In this document: in pieces, positions 34,818 through 43,803 of the stretch
Numbering within the stretch: the first letter of the stretch is position 1
How the letters are laid out: each line of letters starts with the position of its first letter
NCBI GenBank assembly: GCA_016795385.1
Contig: JAEUHI010000011.1
Coordinates: forward strand, 62,001-126,000
From: Verrucomicrobiales bacterium
Lineage (GTDB): Bacteria > Verrucomicrobiota > Verrucomicrobiia > Verrucomicrobiales > DEV007
Direction of reading: 5' to 3'
DNA: 64,000 bases
Notes under the pieces: model-generated
Told to the model about the DNA's origin: nothing
Databases searched by the model: none
The model's input: the letters and a program-made list of their open reading frames with translations, nothing else
Translations under genes and position numbers: made by a program

Positions 34818-36236
34818 ATGATTCCCAACGTCCTCGCCGAACGCTACGCCACCGCCTCCATGAAGGCGGTCTGGTCCCCCGAAGGAAAAGTCCGTCTCGA
34901 GCGCGAGCTCTGGGTCGCGGTGATGAAGGCGCAGAGCGATCTCGGCCTCGACATCCCCGCGGAGGCCATCGCCGCCTACGAGCGGGTCATCGATCAGATC
35001 GATCTCGGCTCGATCGACGCCCGGGAGCGCATCACCCGCCACGATGTGAAGGCAAGGATCGAGGAATTCTGCGACCTCGCCGGCCACGAGCACATCCACA
35101 AGGGCATGACGAGCCGCGACCTCACCGAGAACGTCGAGCAGCTCCAGGTCCACCGAGCTCTCGGTGTCGTCCGCACGAAGGCCGCCGCGGCGCTGCATCG
35201 CCTCTCGCGGAAAGCCGGCGAATATCGCGATCTCGTCATCACCGCCCGCACCCACAACGTCGCCGCACAGATCACGACCTACGGAAAGCGCCTCGCCATG
35301 TTCGGGGAAGAGCTGCTGCATGCCGCCCGCAAACTGGAGGAAACGATCGCCGGCTATCCGGTGCGGGGCTTGAAAGGAGCGGTCGGCACGCAACTCGACC
35401 AACTCAGCCTCTTCGACGGCGATTCCGGCAAAGTGCTGGAGCTCGAGCGCCGTCTCGCCGCCCACCTCGGCATCGGGAATCTCTTCACCAACGTCGGCCA
35501 GGTCTACCCGCGCAGCCTGGACTTCGAGGTCGTCGCCGTCTTGAACCAGCTCGCCTCCGCGCCCTCGAGCTTTGCGAAAACGCTCCGCCTCATGGCCGGG
35601 CACGAACTCGCCGGCGAAGGTTTCGCGAAGGGCCAGGTCGGATCCTCCGCGATGCCGCACAAGATGAACAGCCGCAGTTGCGAACGGATCAACGGTTTCA
35701 AGGCCATCCTCGGCGGACATCTCGCGATGGCTTCGGCGCTCGCCGGAGACCAGTGGAATGAAGGTGATGTCTCCTGCTCCGTGGTGCGCCGCGTCATGCT
35801 GCCCGACGCCTTTTTCGCGATCGACGGACTCTTCGAGACCCTCATCACCATTCTCGATCAGATGGATGCGAATCCCGCCGTGATCGAGCGCGAAAACCGT
35901 CATTACCTGCCCTTCCTCCTCAGCACCACGATCATGATGACCGCGGTGAAGCGCGGGATCGGCCGCGAGACCGCCCACGAGGTGATCAAGGAGCACGCCG
36001 TCGCCGCCGCCCGCGCCTACCGCGCCGGGGAAAGCGATCGCAATGACCTCGTCGCCCGTCTCGCCGCCGATGGCCGCCTCGGCATGACCGCGGCCGAACT
36101 CGAAGCCAGCCTCGCGGAAGGCCAGGCCAACGCCGGCGCCGCCAGCGCCCAGATCGATCATTTCATCGCGGAGGTCGGCACCTTCGCCAAAACCATCGAA
36201 GGAGCGACAACGTATCAACCGGGTAGCATTCTCTAA
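34818..36236 (+). CDS. purB: Adenylosuccinate lyase
   Basis: Cleaves SAICAR and adenylosuccinate in purine synthesis. The 472-residue protein has the N-terminal MIPNVLAERYATASM, typical of the PurB of this group, the HKGMTSRDLTENVEQ site around residue 95, TARTHNVAAQITTYGKR with a catalytic His, and the superfamily signature GSSAMPHKMNSRSCERINGF near residue 275. The start is the ATG at 34818. Its stop is followed at once by a hexamer repeat hairpin and not by another pur gene. Confidence 0.95.
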   Translation: MIPNVLAERYATASMKAVWSPEGKVRLERELWVAVMKAQSDLGLDIPAEAIAAYERVIDQIDLGSIDARERITRHDVKARIEEFCDLAGHEHIHKGMTSRDLTENVEQLQVHRALGVVRTKAAAALHRLSRKAGEYRDLVITARTHNVAAQITTYGKRLAMFGEELLHAARKLEETIAGYPVRGLKGAVGTQLDQLSLFDGDSGKVLELERRLAAHLGIGNLFTNVGQVYPRSLDFEVVAVLNQLASAPSSFAKTLRLMAGHELAGEGFAKGQVGSSAMPHKMNSRSCERINGFKAILGGHLAMASALAGDQWNEGDVSCSVVRRVMLPDAFFAIDGLFETLITILDQMDANPAVIERENRHYLPFLLSTTIMMTAVKRGIGRETAHEVIKEHAVAAARAYRAGESDRNDLVARLAADGRLGMTAAELEASLAEGQANAGAASAQIDHFIAEVGTFAKTIEGATTYQPGSIL

Positions 36237-36331
36237 CCTCCTACTCATACTCCTGCCTCCTACTCTTACTCAAAAACGGATGGCCCTGAGCGCACGGAGA
36301 GTATGAGTATGAGTATGAGTATGAGTATGAG
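36237..36331. repeat. TACTCA/TGAGTA hexamer repeat hairpin, copy 1
   Basis: Right part is five GAGTAT units plus GAG (36299-36331); left part has CTCATACTC, CTACTCTTACTC segments (36242-36270) that pair with it across a GC-rich loop. It fills the gap after purB and shares its unit with the element at 40111-40222. No protein is encoded. Confidence 0.75.
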
Positions 36332-36348
36332 CCCACGTTGAACCGATA

Positions 36349-36393
36349 CCTTTTACCTTTTACCTTCCCACCTTTTACCGAGGCCTTCGGCCG
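36349..36393. repeat. TTTTACC heptamer repeat with GC hairpin, copy 1
   Basis: CCTTTTACCTTTTACCTTCC-type repeats (36349-36380) end in a short hairpin with GGCC/GGCC arms (36382-36392). A very similar element stands at 59701-59753. It directly precedes the dipeptidase start. Confidence 0.7.
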
Positions 36394-36400
36394 ACCTACC

Positions 36401-37729
36401 ATGAGCCCACAACTCGCCGAATTCTTCGACTTCCTCCGCTTCCCGAGCATCTCGACCGACAGCCGGCACCGTGATGATGTTCGCCGATGCGCGGAGTTCC
36501 TCGCGACCAAATGCCGCTCGATGGGCCTTCGCACGGAACTCCACGAGACGCCCGGCCATCCCATCCTCGTGGCCAGCAGCGTACCGAAACCGGGCCGCCC
36601 CACCGTTCTTATCTACGGACATTACGACGTGCAGCCGGTCGATCCGGTCTCGGAATGGGATACCCCGCCCTTCGAACCGACTCTCGTCGGTGACAAGATC
36701 TACGCCCGCGGCGCGACCGACAACAAAGGACAGCACTTCGCCCATCTCCTCGGCGTCGAAGCAGCGCTCAAGGCCCACGGCGATCTGCCGGTGAACGTGG
36801 TCTTTCTCATCGAGGGTGAGGAGGAAATCGGCTCGCCCAATCTGGCGCCTTTCCTCGCGAACCATCGCGAACTTTTGAAGTGCGACGTCTGCGCCGTCTC
36901 CGACACCGGCATGATCGGCGCTGGCATTCCCACCATGACCTACGGCCTCCGCGGCATCGCCTGCCTCGAGTTCAAGATCCACGGTCCCGTGCGCGATCTG
37001 CATTCCGGCGTCTATGGCGGAGCCGTGCCGAATCCGGCGACCATGGTCTCGCGCATCATCGCCTCGCTTCACGACGACGAGGGCCGCATCCGCATTCCTG
37101 GTTTCTACGATCGCGTCCTTCCCCTCGAATCGTGGGAGCGTGAAATGTGGGCCAGCCTGCCGGATGGCGATGCCGCCACCCTCGATGAAACCGGCGCGCC
37201 CGGACTCTGGGGCGAGGCCGGCTACACCTCGCTCGAACGTCGCTGGGGACGTCCTACCGCCGAAGTCAACGGGATCGGAGGCGGCTACCAGGGAGAAGGA
37301 TCGAAGACCGTGATCGGGCGCGAAGCGATGGCGAAACTCAGCTTCCGCCTCGTCCCCGACCAGAATCCGCAGGAGATCCTCGAGCTCGCCGCCGCCCATT
37401 TGAAGTCCGTCTGTCCGCCTTCCTGCCGCATCGAGGTGGAGCTCGGTCACTGGGGCCCAGCCTACGTGATGGATCCCCATTCCCCCTACGGCAAGGCCGC
37501 GCAACGCGCCCTCGTCCGCGCCTTCTCCGGCGAGCCCCGTCTCATCCGCGAAGGCGGCAGCATCCCCATCATTCAGGCGATCAAGGACACCCTCGGTGTC
37601 GACAGCCTTTTGTTAGGGTTGGCCCTGCCCGACTGCCAGATCCACTCGCCCAACGAGAATTTCACGGTCACCAATTTCGAGGCGGGGATTCGTTTGAATC
37701 AGGCCCTCCTCGAAGAACTGGCTGGGTGA
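36401..37729 (+). CDS. M20-family dipeptidase
   Basis: A 442-residue zinc aminoacyl-peptidase of the M20 family (ArgE/DapE/CNDP-like). Zinc ligands and catalytic residues appear in VLIYGHYDVQPVDPVSEWDT (His, Asp near 74-78), GATDNKGQH (Asp), IEGEEEIGSPN (Glu-Glu pair near 137) and later a PVRDLHSGVYGG stretch containing the dimerisation-domain His, plus IHSPNENF near the end. The mode of HYDVQP and SWERE fits dipeptidases. The ATG at 36401 follows the heptamer repeat. It should hydrolyse small peptides in the cytoplasm. Confidence 0.9.
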   Translation: MSPQLAEFFDFLRFPSISTDSRHRDDVRRCAEFLATKCRSMGLRTELHETPGHPILVASSVPKPGRPTVLIYGHYDVQPVDPVSEWDTPPFEPTLVGDKIYARGATDNKGQHFAHLLGVEAALKAHGDLPVNVVFLIEGEEEIGSPNLAPFLANHRELLKCDVCAVSDTGMIGAGIPTMTYGLRGIACLEFKIHGPVRDLHSGVYGGAVPNPATMVSRIIASLHDDEGRIRIPGFYDRVLPLESWEREMWASLPDGDAATLDETGAPGLWGEAGYTSLERRWGRPTAEVNGIGGGYQGEGSKTVIGREAMAKLSFRLVPDQNPQEILELAAAHLKSVCPPSCRIEVELGHWGPAYVMDPHSPYGKAAQRALVRAFSGEPRLIREGGSIPIIQAIKDTLGVDSLLLGLALPDCQIHSPNENFTVTNFEAGIRLNQALLEELAG

Positions 37730-37768
37730 TCACGGCAGGCCTTTCCATCCGTTCAGCTTCCTCCGGTC

Positions 37769-39037
37769 ATGCTGCCCGACCTCGTCGAGATCACCCCACC
37801 CTCCGCTCCCGTCGATGCCTCCGTCGTGCTACCGGGATCGAAAAGCCTCACGAACCGCGCCCTCATCCTCGCGGCTCTCGCGGACGGCGAAGTGACTCTG
37901 CGTGGATCGCTCTGGAGCGAGGACACGCAAGCGATGGTGCATTGCCTGAGGGAGCTTGGCTTCTCCGTCGACGTCACTCCCGACCCTGACGAAGCCGCCA
38001 ACCGCACCCTGGTGGTCGAGGGACGCGGCGGACTCATACCGAAAGCGGGGACGACCGAGGTCCCTTTGGAATTGTTCGTCGAAAACGCCGGCACCGCCGC
38101 CCGCTTTCTCCTCGCGATGGTGTGTCTTGGTGACGGCGTCTATCGTCTCAGTGGCATTCCGCGGATGCACCAGAGGCCCCAAGCCGCCTTGATCCAAGCC
38201 TTGCGGGAACTCGGATATCGCATCGATTCGCCGAACGACTTCCTCCCCGCCGTCGTTCACGGTGCCGGTCCGAAACCGGGAGCGACCTGCCGCGTCAGCG
38301 TTGAGGAAAGTTCGCAATTCGCCTCGGCCCTGATCCTTTCCCAACACACCGGCGGCTGGATGATCGAGGTGACCGGGGCGAACGAAGACGAGCTGCCCTA
38401 CGTCGACATGACCCGACGTCTCGTCGAGACCTTTCCCTGGCAGGGCGGCGTCTACGAAATCGAGCCCGACGCCTCCGGGGCCAGCTATTTCTGGGGTGCC
38501 GACTGGCTGCTCCGCGAAGCGGGTGGCCGGGTCAAAGTCGGGCCCGAGCCCGACTCCGGAATGCAGATGGACCAGAATTTCCTGGACCTCATTCTCAATC
38601 AACCCTGGCGCTCGCAATACTCCCGGCGCACCGATCTCGCCGACAGCATCATGACGGCCATCGCTCTCGCCCCTTTTGCTCCGACGGTGACGAGATTCAC
38701 CGACCTGGGCCGTCTCCGCGTGCAGGAGTGCGAACGGGTCGCCGCCCTCCGCACCGAGCTCTCAAAGTGCGGTGCCCGTGTCGAAGAGGAGGGCGACACC
38801 CTCACCGTTTTCCCCGGTTCCCTCCATGGCGCGGAGATCGACACCTACAATGATCACCGCATGGCGATGTGTTTCGGCATGCTCGGACTGCGCGTCCCCG
38901 GGCTGAAACTGCGGAATCCCGCCTGCGTGCGCAAGACCTTCCCGAATTTCTTCGACAAACTCGCCTCGCTCGGAGCCGGTGTGGTCGAGGTCGCGACCGG
39001 CGACCGACTCGAGGGCGAGGCCCTGCTGGCGGATTGA
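37769..39037 (+). CDS. aroA: 3-phosphoshikimate 1-carboxyvinyltransferase (EPSP synthase)
   Basis: Step 6 of the shikimate pathway: adds enolpyruvyl from PEP to shikimate-3-phosphate. The 422-residue protein has the substrate motifs PGSKSLTNRALILAALA near residue 22, LEIRE-type ENAGTAARFLLAM near 109, RMHQRPQAALIQALRELG, DSIMTAIALAPFA and DHRMAMCFGMLG near residue 370. It follows the dipeptidase in the same direction by 39 bases. aroD is also in the window but 20 kb away. Confidence 0.95.
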   Translation: MLPDLVEITPPSAPVDASVVLPGSKSLTNRALILAALADGEVTLRGSLWSEDTQAMVHCLRELGFSVDVTPDPDEAANRTLVVEGRGGLIPKAGTTEVPLELFVENAGTAARFLLAMVCLGDGVYRLSGIPRMHQRPQAALIQALRELGYRIDSPNDFLPAVVHGAGPKPGATCRVSVEESSQFASALILSQHTGGWMIEVTGANEDELPYVDMTRRLVETFPWQGGVYEIEPDASGASYFWGADWLLREAGGRVKVGPEPDSGMQMDQNFLDLILNQPWRSQYSRRTDLADSIMTAIALAPFAPTVTRFTDLGRLRVQECERVAALRTELSKCGARVEEEGDTLTVFPGSLHGAEIDTYNDHRMAMCFGMLGLRVPGLKLRNPACVRKTFPNFFDKLASLGAGVVEVATGDRLEGEALLAD

Positions 39038-39141
39038 GTCCCGATCTTCCGCTGACAATCCACGCCTCGCATTCGCCATTGCGGGAGCACGATTCCTTTG
39101 GTTCCTTTCCGTTGCGCCGTCCGTTTCCGGCGCATTGAGAC

Positions 39142-40104
39142 ATGGCTGTGAAATACCGAGATTATTACGAGACCCTGGGCGTTTCCAAAGACGCCTCGCA
39201 GGATGAGATCAAGAAGGCCTTCAAGAAACTCGCCCGGCAGTATCACCCCGATGTCGCGAAGGATCAGCCCGATGCCGAAGAGCGGTTCAAGGCGGTGAAC
39301 GAAGCCTATGAAGTGCTCGGCGATCCGGAGAAGCGGCAGAAATACGACACTCTCGGGCCCGGGTGGCAACAGGGTCAGGACTTCGGCGGCTACTCCGGCT
39401 ATCCCGGCGGTGGCCAGTATGAATATCACTTCGGAGGGAGCACCGGCTTCAGCGACTTCTTTGAAAGCCTCTTCGGTGGTCGCGGCGGTGGCGATCCCTT
39501 TGGTTCCTTCGGCGGGGCCAGGGGAGCCCGTCGTCCCCGCTCCACCCAGCCCATGGCGGGCGAGGACATCGAAGCGGATCTGCTCGTCCGCATCGAGGAG
39601 ATCATGCACGGCTCCACCCGCGAGGTCCGCCTCGCGCGTCCTACCGCCGACGGCCAGCGCGGAAAGGAAACGACGATCCGGGTGAAGATTCCCAAAGGCA
39701 TCGCGGAGGGTCAGCGCATCCGCTGCGGCGGCATGGGGTACCCCGGCGTGAACGGTGGTCCTGAGGGCGACCTCTACCTCCGTGTCCGGCTTGAGCGTCA
39801 TCCGCTTTACCGTCCCGACGGCCACGATCTCGATAGCGATCTCATCCTCGCGCCATGGGAGGTCGTCCTCGGTGCGAGCGTCACCATTCCCACCCCCCAC
39901 GGCGACGTGAAGATGACGGTGAAGCCGGGATCGCAGCCGGGCACGAAGCTGCGGCTCCGCGGCAAGGGACTCCCCACCGGTAAGGAAGGCTACGGCGATC
40001 TTTACGTGACCCTCGTCGTCGAATTCCCCGAGAGCCTCAGCGAGGAGGAAGGAGCGCTCTGGAAATCACTCGCCGAAAAAACCCGCTTCCGTCCCCGGGG
40101 TTGA
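39142..40104 (+). CDS. DnaJ-family co-chaperone (CbpA-like)
   Basis: A 320-residue J-protein: J domain (residues 5-70) with the HPD motif in QYHPDVAKD, a Gly/Phe-rich region (FGGYSGYPGGG to GGRGGGDPFGSFGG), then two C-terminal substrate-binding domains (KVKIPKGIAEGQRIR, DHPLYR-type PLYRPDGHDLDSDL, KLRLRGKGLPTGKEGYGD). There is no zinc-finger domain with CxxCxGxG repeats, so it is the CbpA/DjlA-type class B, not DnaJ proper. It stimulates DnaK ATPase. Its stop is followed by the large hexamer hairpin. Confidence 0.9.
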   Translation: MAVKYRDYYETLGVSKDASQDEIKKAFKKLARQYHPDVAKDQPDAEERFKAVNEAYEVLGDPEKRQKYDTLGPGWQQGQDFGGYSGYPGGGQYEYHFGGSTGFSDFFESLFGGRGGGDPFGSFGGARGARRPRSTQPMAGEDIEADLLVRIEEIMHGSTREVRLARPTADGQRGKETTIRVKIPKGIAEGQRIRCGGMGYPGVNGGPEGDLYLRVRLERHPLYRPDGHDLDSDLILAPWEVVLGASVTIPTPHGDVKMTVKPGSQPGTKLRLRGKGLPTGKEGYGDLYVTLVVEFPESLSEEEGALWKSLAEKTRFRPRG

Positions 40105-40110
40105 TAAACA

Positions 40111-40222
40111 CCTCCTACTCTTACCTCATACTCATACTCATACTCATACTCATACTCAAAAGCGAAGGGTCTCGGGACGTTCGTCTTTGAGTATGAGTAA
40201 GAGGTAAGAGTAGGAGTATGAG
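40111..40222. repeat. TACTCA/TGAGTA hexamer repeat hairpin, copy 2
   Basis: Five CTCATA units (40125-40158) on the left face TGAGTATGAG units on the right (40188-40222). Perfect 14-bp arms CCTACTCTTACCTC (40114-40127) and GAGGTAAGAGTAGG (40201-40214) close it. Seven bases after the DnaJ-family stop; no protein is encoded. Confidence 0.8.
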
Positions 40223-40243
40223 ATTTTGGTTTGAGATTTTGAT

Positions 40244-42055
40244 ATGAAAACACCCCTTTCCCTCGCCCTTCTTCTTCTCGTCACTTCATTGGCCCACGCC
40301 GCCCCGCCCAACCTCGTCGTCTTCCTCGCCGACGACGCGGGCTGGGGTGACTACTCCTTCTCCGGCAACACCCAGGTCGCGACGCCAAACATCGACTCGA
40401 TCGCGACGGGCGGGGTCTCGCTCGATCGCTTTTTCGTCTGCCCGGTTTGCTCGCCGACCCGCGCCGAATTCCTCACCGGGCGGTATCATCCCCGTACAGG
40501 AGTGAAGGGGGTTTCCACCGGCCAGGAACGACTCAATCTCGACGAAAAAACCCTTGCCGACGCATTCAAGGCAGCCGGCTATGCGACCGGAGCCTTCGGC
40601 AAATGGCACAACGGCTCGCAGTGGCCCTACCATCCCATGGCACGCGGTTTCGACACCTACTTCGGCCACAGCTCCGGACATTGGGGCGAATACTTCGACG
40701 CCCCCCTCGAGGAAGATGGGCGGATGATCAAGACGCACGGCTACATCGTCGACGTCTGCACCGACAAGGCCCTTGCCTTCATCGACCAACACCGGGAGAA
40801 GCCCTTCTTCTGCTACGTGCCCTTCACCACCCCGCACTCTCCCTGGGCGGCACCGGAAAAAGACTGGGCCCGCTTCAAGGACAAACCCATCACGCAGACC
40901 GCGACCCTCGCCGATCAGGAAATCGCCGACGAGACCCGCTGCGCCCTCGCCATGGTCGAAAACCAGGATTGGAACGTCGGCCGGATCCTGACAAAGCTCA
41001 AAGACCTCGGCCTCGAGGAAAACACGATCGTCCTCTATTTCTCCGACAATGGTCCCAATTCGATGCGCTGGACCGGAGGCATGAAGGGCAAAAAAGGCCA
41101 GACCGACGAAGGCGGCGTGCGCTCCGTGTGCTACCTGAAATGGCCCGCCCAGCTCCCCGCCGGACACACCGTGACCCAGATCGCCGGCGCCATCGACCTC
41201 CTTCCGACGATCACCTCGCTCGCCGGCATTCCGCGGGTCGGCGATAAACCGCTCGACGGACGCGATCTCACGCCGCTGCTCCTCAAGGAAACGACCGACT
41301 GGACCGATCGACGGATCTTTTCGACCTGGGCCTCGAACATCAGCGTGCGCACCCAGACCCATCGGCTGGACAACCGGGGACAACTTTTCGACATGGTCGC
41401 CGATCCCGGACAAACCACTCCCATCAACGACCGCGAACCCGGACTCGCCGCCGAACTCACCGCCGCCGTCGAGGCTTGGCGCAAGGACATGTATGGTCCG
41501 GGCGCCGCCGCGCCCGACGCCGTCGCCCCTGCCAAAGAGAAGGGAAAGGGTGTCAAAGGCCGCGCGAATGCCGTCGATCCGCGGCCGATCCCGGTGGGAT
41601 ACCGCGAGTTTCCCATCACCATGCTGCCCGCCCGCGACGGCGAGCCAAGGGGCACCGTGAAACGCAGCAGCAACGCCCCGAACTGCTCCTACTTCGTCAA
41701 CTGGACCAGCCTGGACGACTCGCTCGTCTGGAATCTGGAGGTCGTCACCACGGGCCGTTATGAAGTGACGATCGATTACACCTGCCCCCTTCCCGACGCG
41801 GGATCCACCATCGAGTTGAGCTTCGGTGACGCCCGCCTCGCCGGCAAGGTCGTGCCGGGCTGGGATCCTCCGCTTCACACGAATCAGGACACCCTGCCGC
41901 GTCCCCACGGCGAAAGCACGATGAAGGATTTCAAGACCCTCATCCTCGGCGAAGTCGAGCTCACCGCCGGCAAAGGTCCCCTCACCCTCCGCGCGATTGA
42001 CATACCCGGGAAGTCGGTGATGGACCTGCGTCGCCTCACCCTGACATTGAAATAA
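40244..42055 (+). CDS. Secreted sulfatase with C-terminal extra domain
   Basis: A 603-residue exported arylsulfatase-family hydrolase: signal peptide (LSLALLLLVTSLAHAA), then the formylglycine signature with its Cys in FVCPVCSPTRAEFLTGRY near residue 70, a metal-site VVFLADDAGWGDYS at the N-terminus and FSDNGPNSMRWTGG near 265. The C-terminal ~110 residues (about 490-603), after a Lys-rich linker, form a beta-rich domain like those that bind glycans. It needs a sulfatase-activating enzyme, which is not in the window. It would remove sulfate from polysaccharides of algal or host origin. Confidence 0.9.
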   Translation: MKTPLSLALLLLVTSLAHAAPPNLVVFLADDAGWGDYSFSGNTQVATPNIDSIATGGVSLDRFFVCPVCSPTRAEFLTGRYHPRTGVKGVSTGQERLNLDEKTLADAFKAAGYATGAFGKWHNGSQWPYHPMARGFDTYFGHSSGHWGEYFDAPLEEDGRMIKTHGYIVDVCTDKALAFIDQHREKPFFCYVPFTTPHSPWAAPEKDWARFKDKPITQTATLADQEIADETRCALAMVENQDWNVGRILTKLKDLGLEENTIVLYFSDNGPNSMRWTGGMKGKKGQTDEGGVRSVCYLKWPAQLPAGHTVTQIAGAIDLLPTITSLAGIPRVGDKPLDGRDLTPLLLKETTDWTDRRIFSTWASNISVRTQTHRLDNRGQLFDMVADPGQTTPINDREPGLAAELTAAVEAWRKDMYGPGAAAPDAVAPAKEKGKGVKGRANAVDPRPIPVGYREFPITMLPARDGEPRGTVKRSSNAPNCSYFVNWTSLDDSLVWNLEVVTTGRYEVTIDYTCPLPDAGSTIELSFGDARLAGKVVPGWDPPLHTNQDTLPRPHGESTMKDFKTLILGEVELTAGKGPLTLRAIDIPGKSVMDLRRLTLTLK

Positions 42056-42097
42056 GCTTCAATTCCGGAAGAGGTGGCCTACCATCGTAGCGAAGAA

Positions 42098-42280
42098 GAG
42101 GCGGCCTACGGAATACACAGAAAACGCGGAATTACAAGAGACCGGGATAGATGCCGAATCTGTCTGAATACGGGAAATCCTACCGGTCATCATGGGCCTG
42201 TGATGAATTCACGAAGCAGGCGTAGCAAACGATGCATGGAATTGTTTCCGTGTCTTCTGCGTATTCCGTAGGCCGCCCTC
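42098..42280. repeat. MITE-like element bounded by 23-bp inverted repeats
   Basis: The left arm (42100-42122, GGCGGCCTACGGAATAC and six more bases) and the right arm (42255-42277) match as reverse complements with one mismatch, 132 bases apart. The interior is non-coding. A GAAGAGGTGGCCTAC copy at 42068 resembles the left arm region. No transposase is present. Confidence 0.65.
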
Positions 42281-42304
42281 CTTCTCGTCGAAAATCCCTC
42301 GCCC

Positions 42305-43717
42305 TCACCACTTGTGGGCGCCGCCCTGGATCCGCTCGATCTTTTCGATCAGCCAGATGTTGTGTTTCTCCACGGTGTTGAAATCCGGATCCGTCGCGGA
42401 TTCATCGCGGGCATACCATGACTTCCGTCCGAAGTAGTCCCTCAGTGCCTTCGACGAAAAGGGGAAACCGTGGCGCGCGAAGATCTCATTCCGCGCGATG
42501 GAGAGTTCGGGCAGGGTCAGGGTCTGCACGACACTGCGGGAAAGCGTCCGCTCGGAAGAGTAGGGAAAGAGGTCCGGTGGCTCCGCCTGACCACCGCCAT
42601 CGCCCGGCAGAATCATTTTTCCACCGAGATAGGGACCTCCCAGCTCCTTCTCCACCGACAGGATCGTCGCCACGTTCGTCGATTCGATCTTCGACAACTG
42701 CGGCGTTTTGAACCCGGGTCGCCGCTGATACCACGAGAGGGAACCAAAGTAATCCCGGAGAAAGGCGCTCGAAAAATCAAAGCCGTGCCGTGCGAAGATC
42801 TCATTCCGGGCCAGGTAGAGCTGCTCCAGACCGAAGGCGTAGAGCTCTTCCCGGTCGATGACGAGGGTTGCCGAATCTTCCATGATGTATTCCAGCGAGG
42901 CTGCCACCGAGGCGTCGTCGGCCCCGATCTCCAGCATCGCCGTCCCCAGGCTGTAGGCGAAGGGCTTCTGGGGTGTACCCTCGATACCCGCCCCACGGAG
43001 TTGCTCGGTGGATTCATTCAGCACGCGCGACTGCGTCGAGGCAAAGACTTCGTCCCAGGTGCGGAAACGCTGCATGTCCGATTCGAGATTGATCGTCAAG
43101 AAGCCGCCCGCATCGGTGCCATAAGCCGCCTGCCCCGGTGAAGCGGCCGTGATGTTCACAAACCCCTCGTGTTTCATCAGGAGGTAATAGACGTTCTTCC
43201 ACGGAATGACCGGCTCGTTCCCTTCCGCCACGATGAATTCCTCGGGATAGGAGGAGCAGCAGTCCGTGATAAGGATCTTCAGTCGGCACGGCAGTGCTTC
43301 GATCTCCTCCGCCCACTCCGCCCGGCTGATTTCCGCAAGATCGCAGGTTTGAAGGAATTGCTCGCCCGCCGCCTGATTCTTGATGATGCCGTGCCCCGAA
43401 AAGTGGACGTAGACCGTGTCTTCCTCCCCGATTCCCTCCACGAAGGACGACCACGCCGCTTCGATCCCCGCCTTCGTCGCTTCTTCGCCCATCACCTCCA
43501 CCTTGCGCACCTCCACACCCCATGCCGTCGGCGATACATACTCGTTGAAAATGTGGCTCACGATCACCTGATCCGAGGACACGCCCGCGTTGATACCACC
43601 CGCGTCGCCCGGATAAGCGTTGCAATAGACCCCGAAATAATGAAGCGTCCGCTCTCCTCCCGACGCAGCCGGAGCCAAGGTCAGCAGAAGGAGCAAAAAC
43701 AGGAGCCGCGTCATCAT
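42305..43717 (-). CDS. Secreted caspase-like protein with two YARHG domains
   Basis: A 470-residue exported protein with a signal peptide (LLFLLLLLTLAPAASGG). Residues about 25-260 resemble the C14 caspase/metacaspase fold: a His in YVHFSGHGI (H109) and a Cys in LITDCCSSY (probably C154), the expected dyad order. Two YARHG domains follow, with cores LARNEIFARHGFDFSS near 300 and IARNEIFARHGFPFSS near 410; the name-giving motif here is FARHG. It is likely anchored or acts outside the cytoplasm. Its substrate and trigger are unknown. Converges on the sulfatase across the MITE-like element. Confidence 0.85.
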   Translation of the reverse strand: MMTRLLFLLLLLTLAPAASGGERTLHYFGVYCNAYPGDAGGINAGVSSDQVIVSHIFNEYVSPTAWGVEVRKVEVMGEEATKAGIEAAWSSFVEGIGEEDTVYVHFSGHGIIKNQAAGEQFLQTCDLAEISRAEWAEEIEALPCRLKILITDCCSSYPEEFIVAEGNEPVIPWKNVYYLLMKHEGFVNITAASPGQAAYGTDAGGFLTINLESDMQRFRTWDEVFASTQSRVLNESTEQLRGAGIEGTPQKPFAYSLGTAMLEIGADDASVAASLEYIMEDSATLVIDREELYAFGLEQLYLARNEIFARHGFDFSSAFLRDYFGSLSWYQRRPGFKTPQLSKIESTNVATILSVEKELGGPYLGGKMILPGDGGGQAEPPDLFPYSSERTLSRSVVQTLTLPELSIARNEIFARHGFPFSSKALRDYFGRKSWYARDESATDPDFNTVEKHNIWLIEKIERIQGGAHKW

Positions 43718-43803
43718 GATCGCAGCATAGCGAATCCCGCCACTTGCGTCCACCCCGACGGCGGACCGCCCTCCGAAAATCAGGACGTCTCCCGTCTCCC
43801 TCC

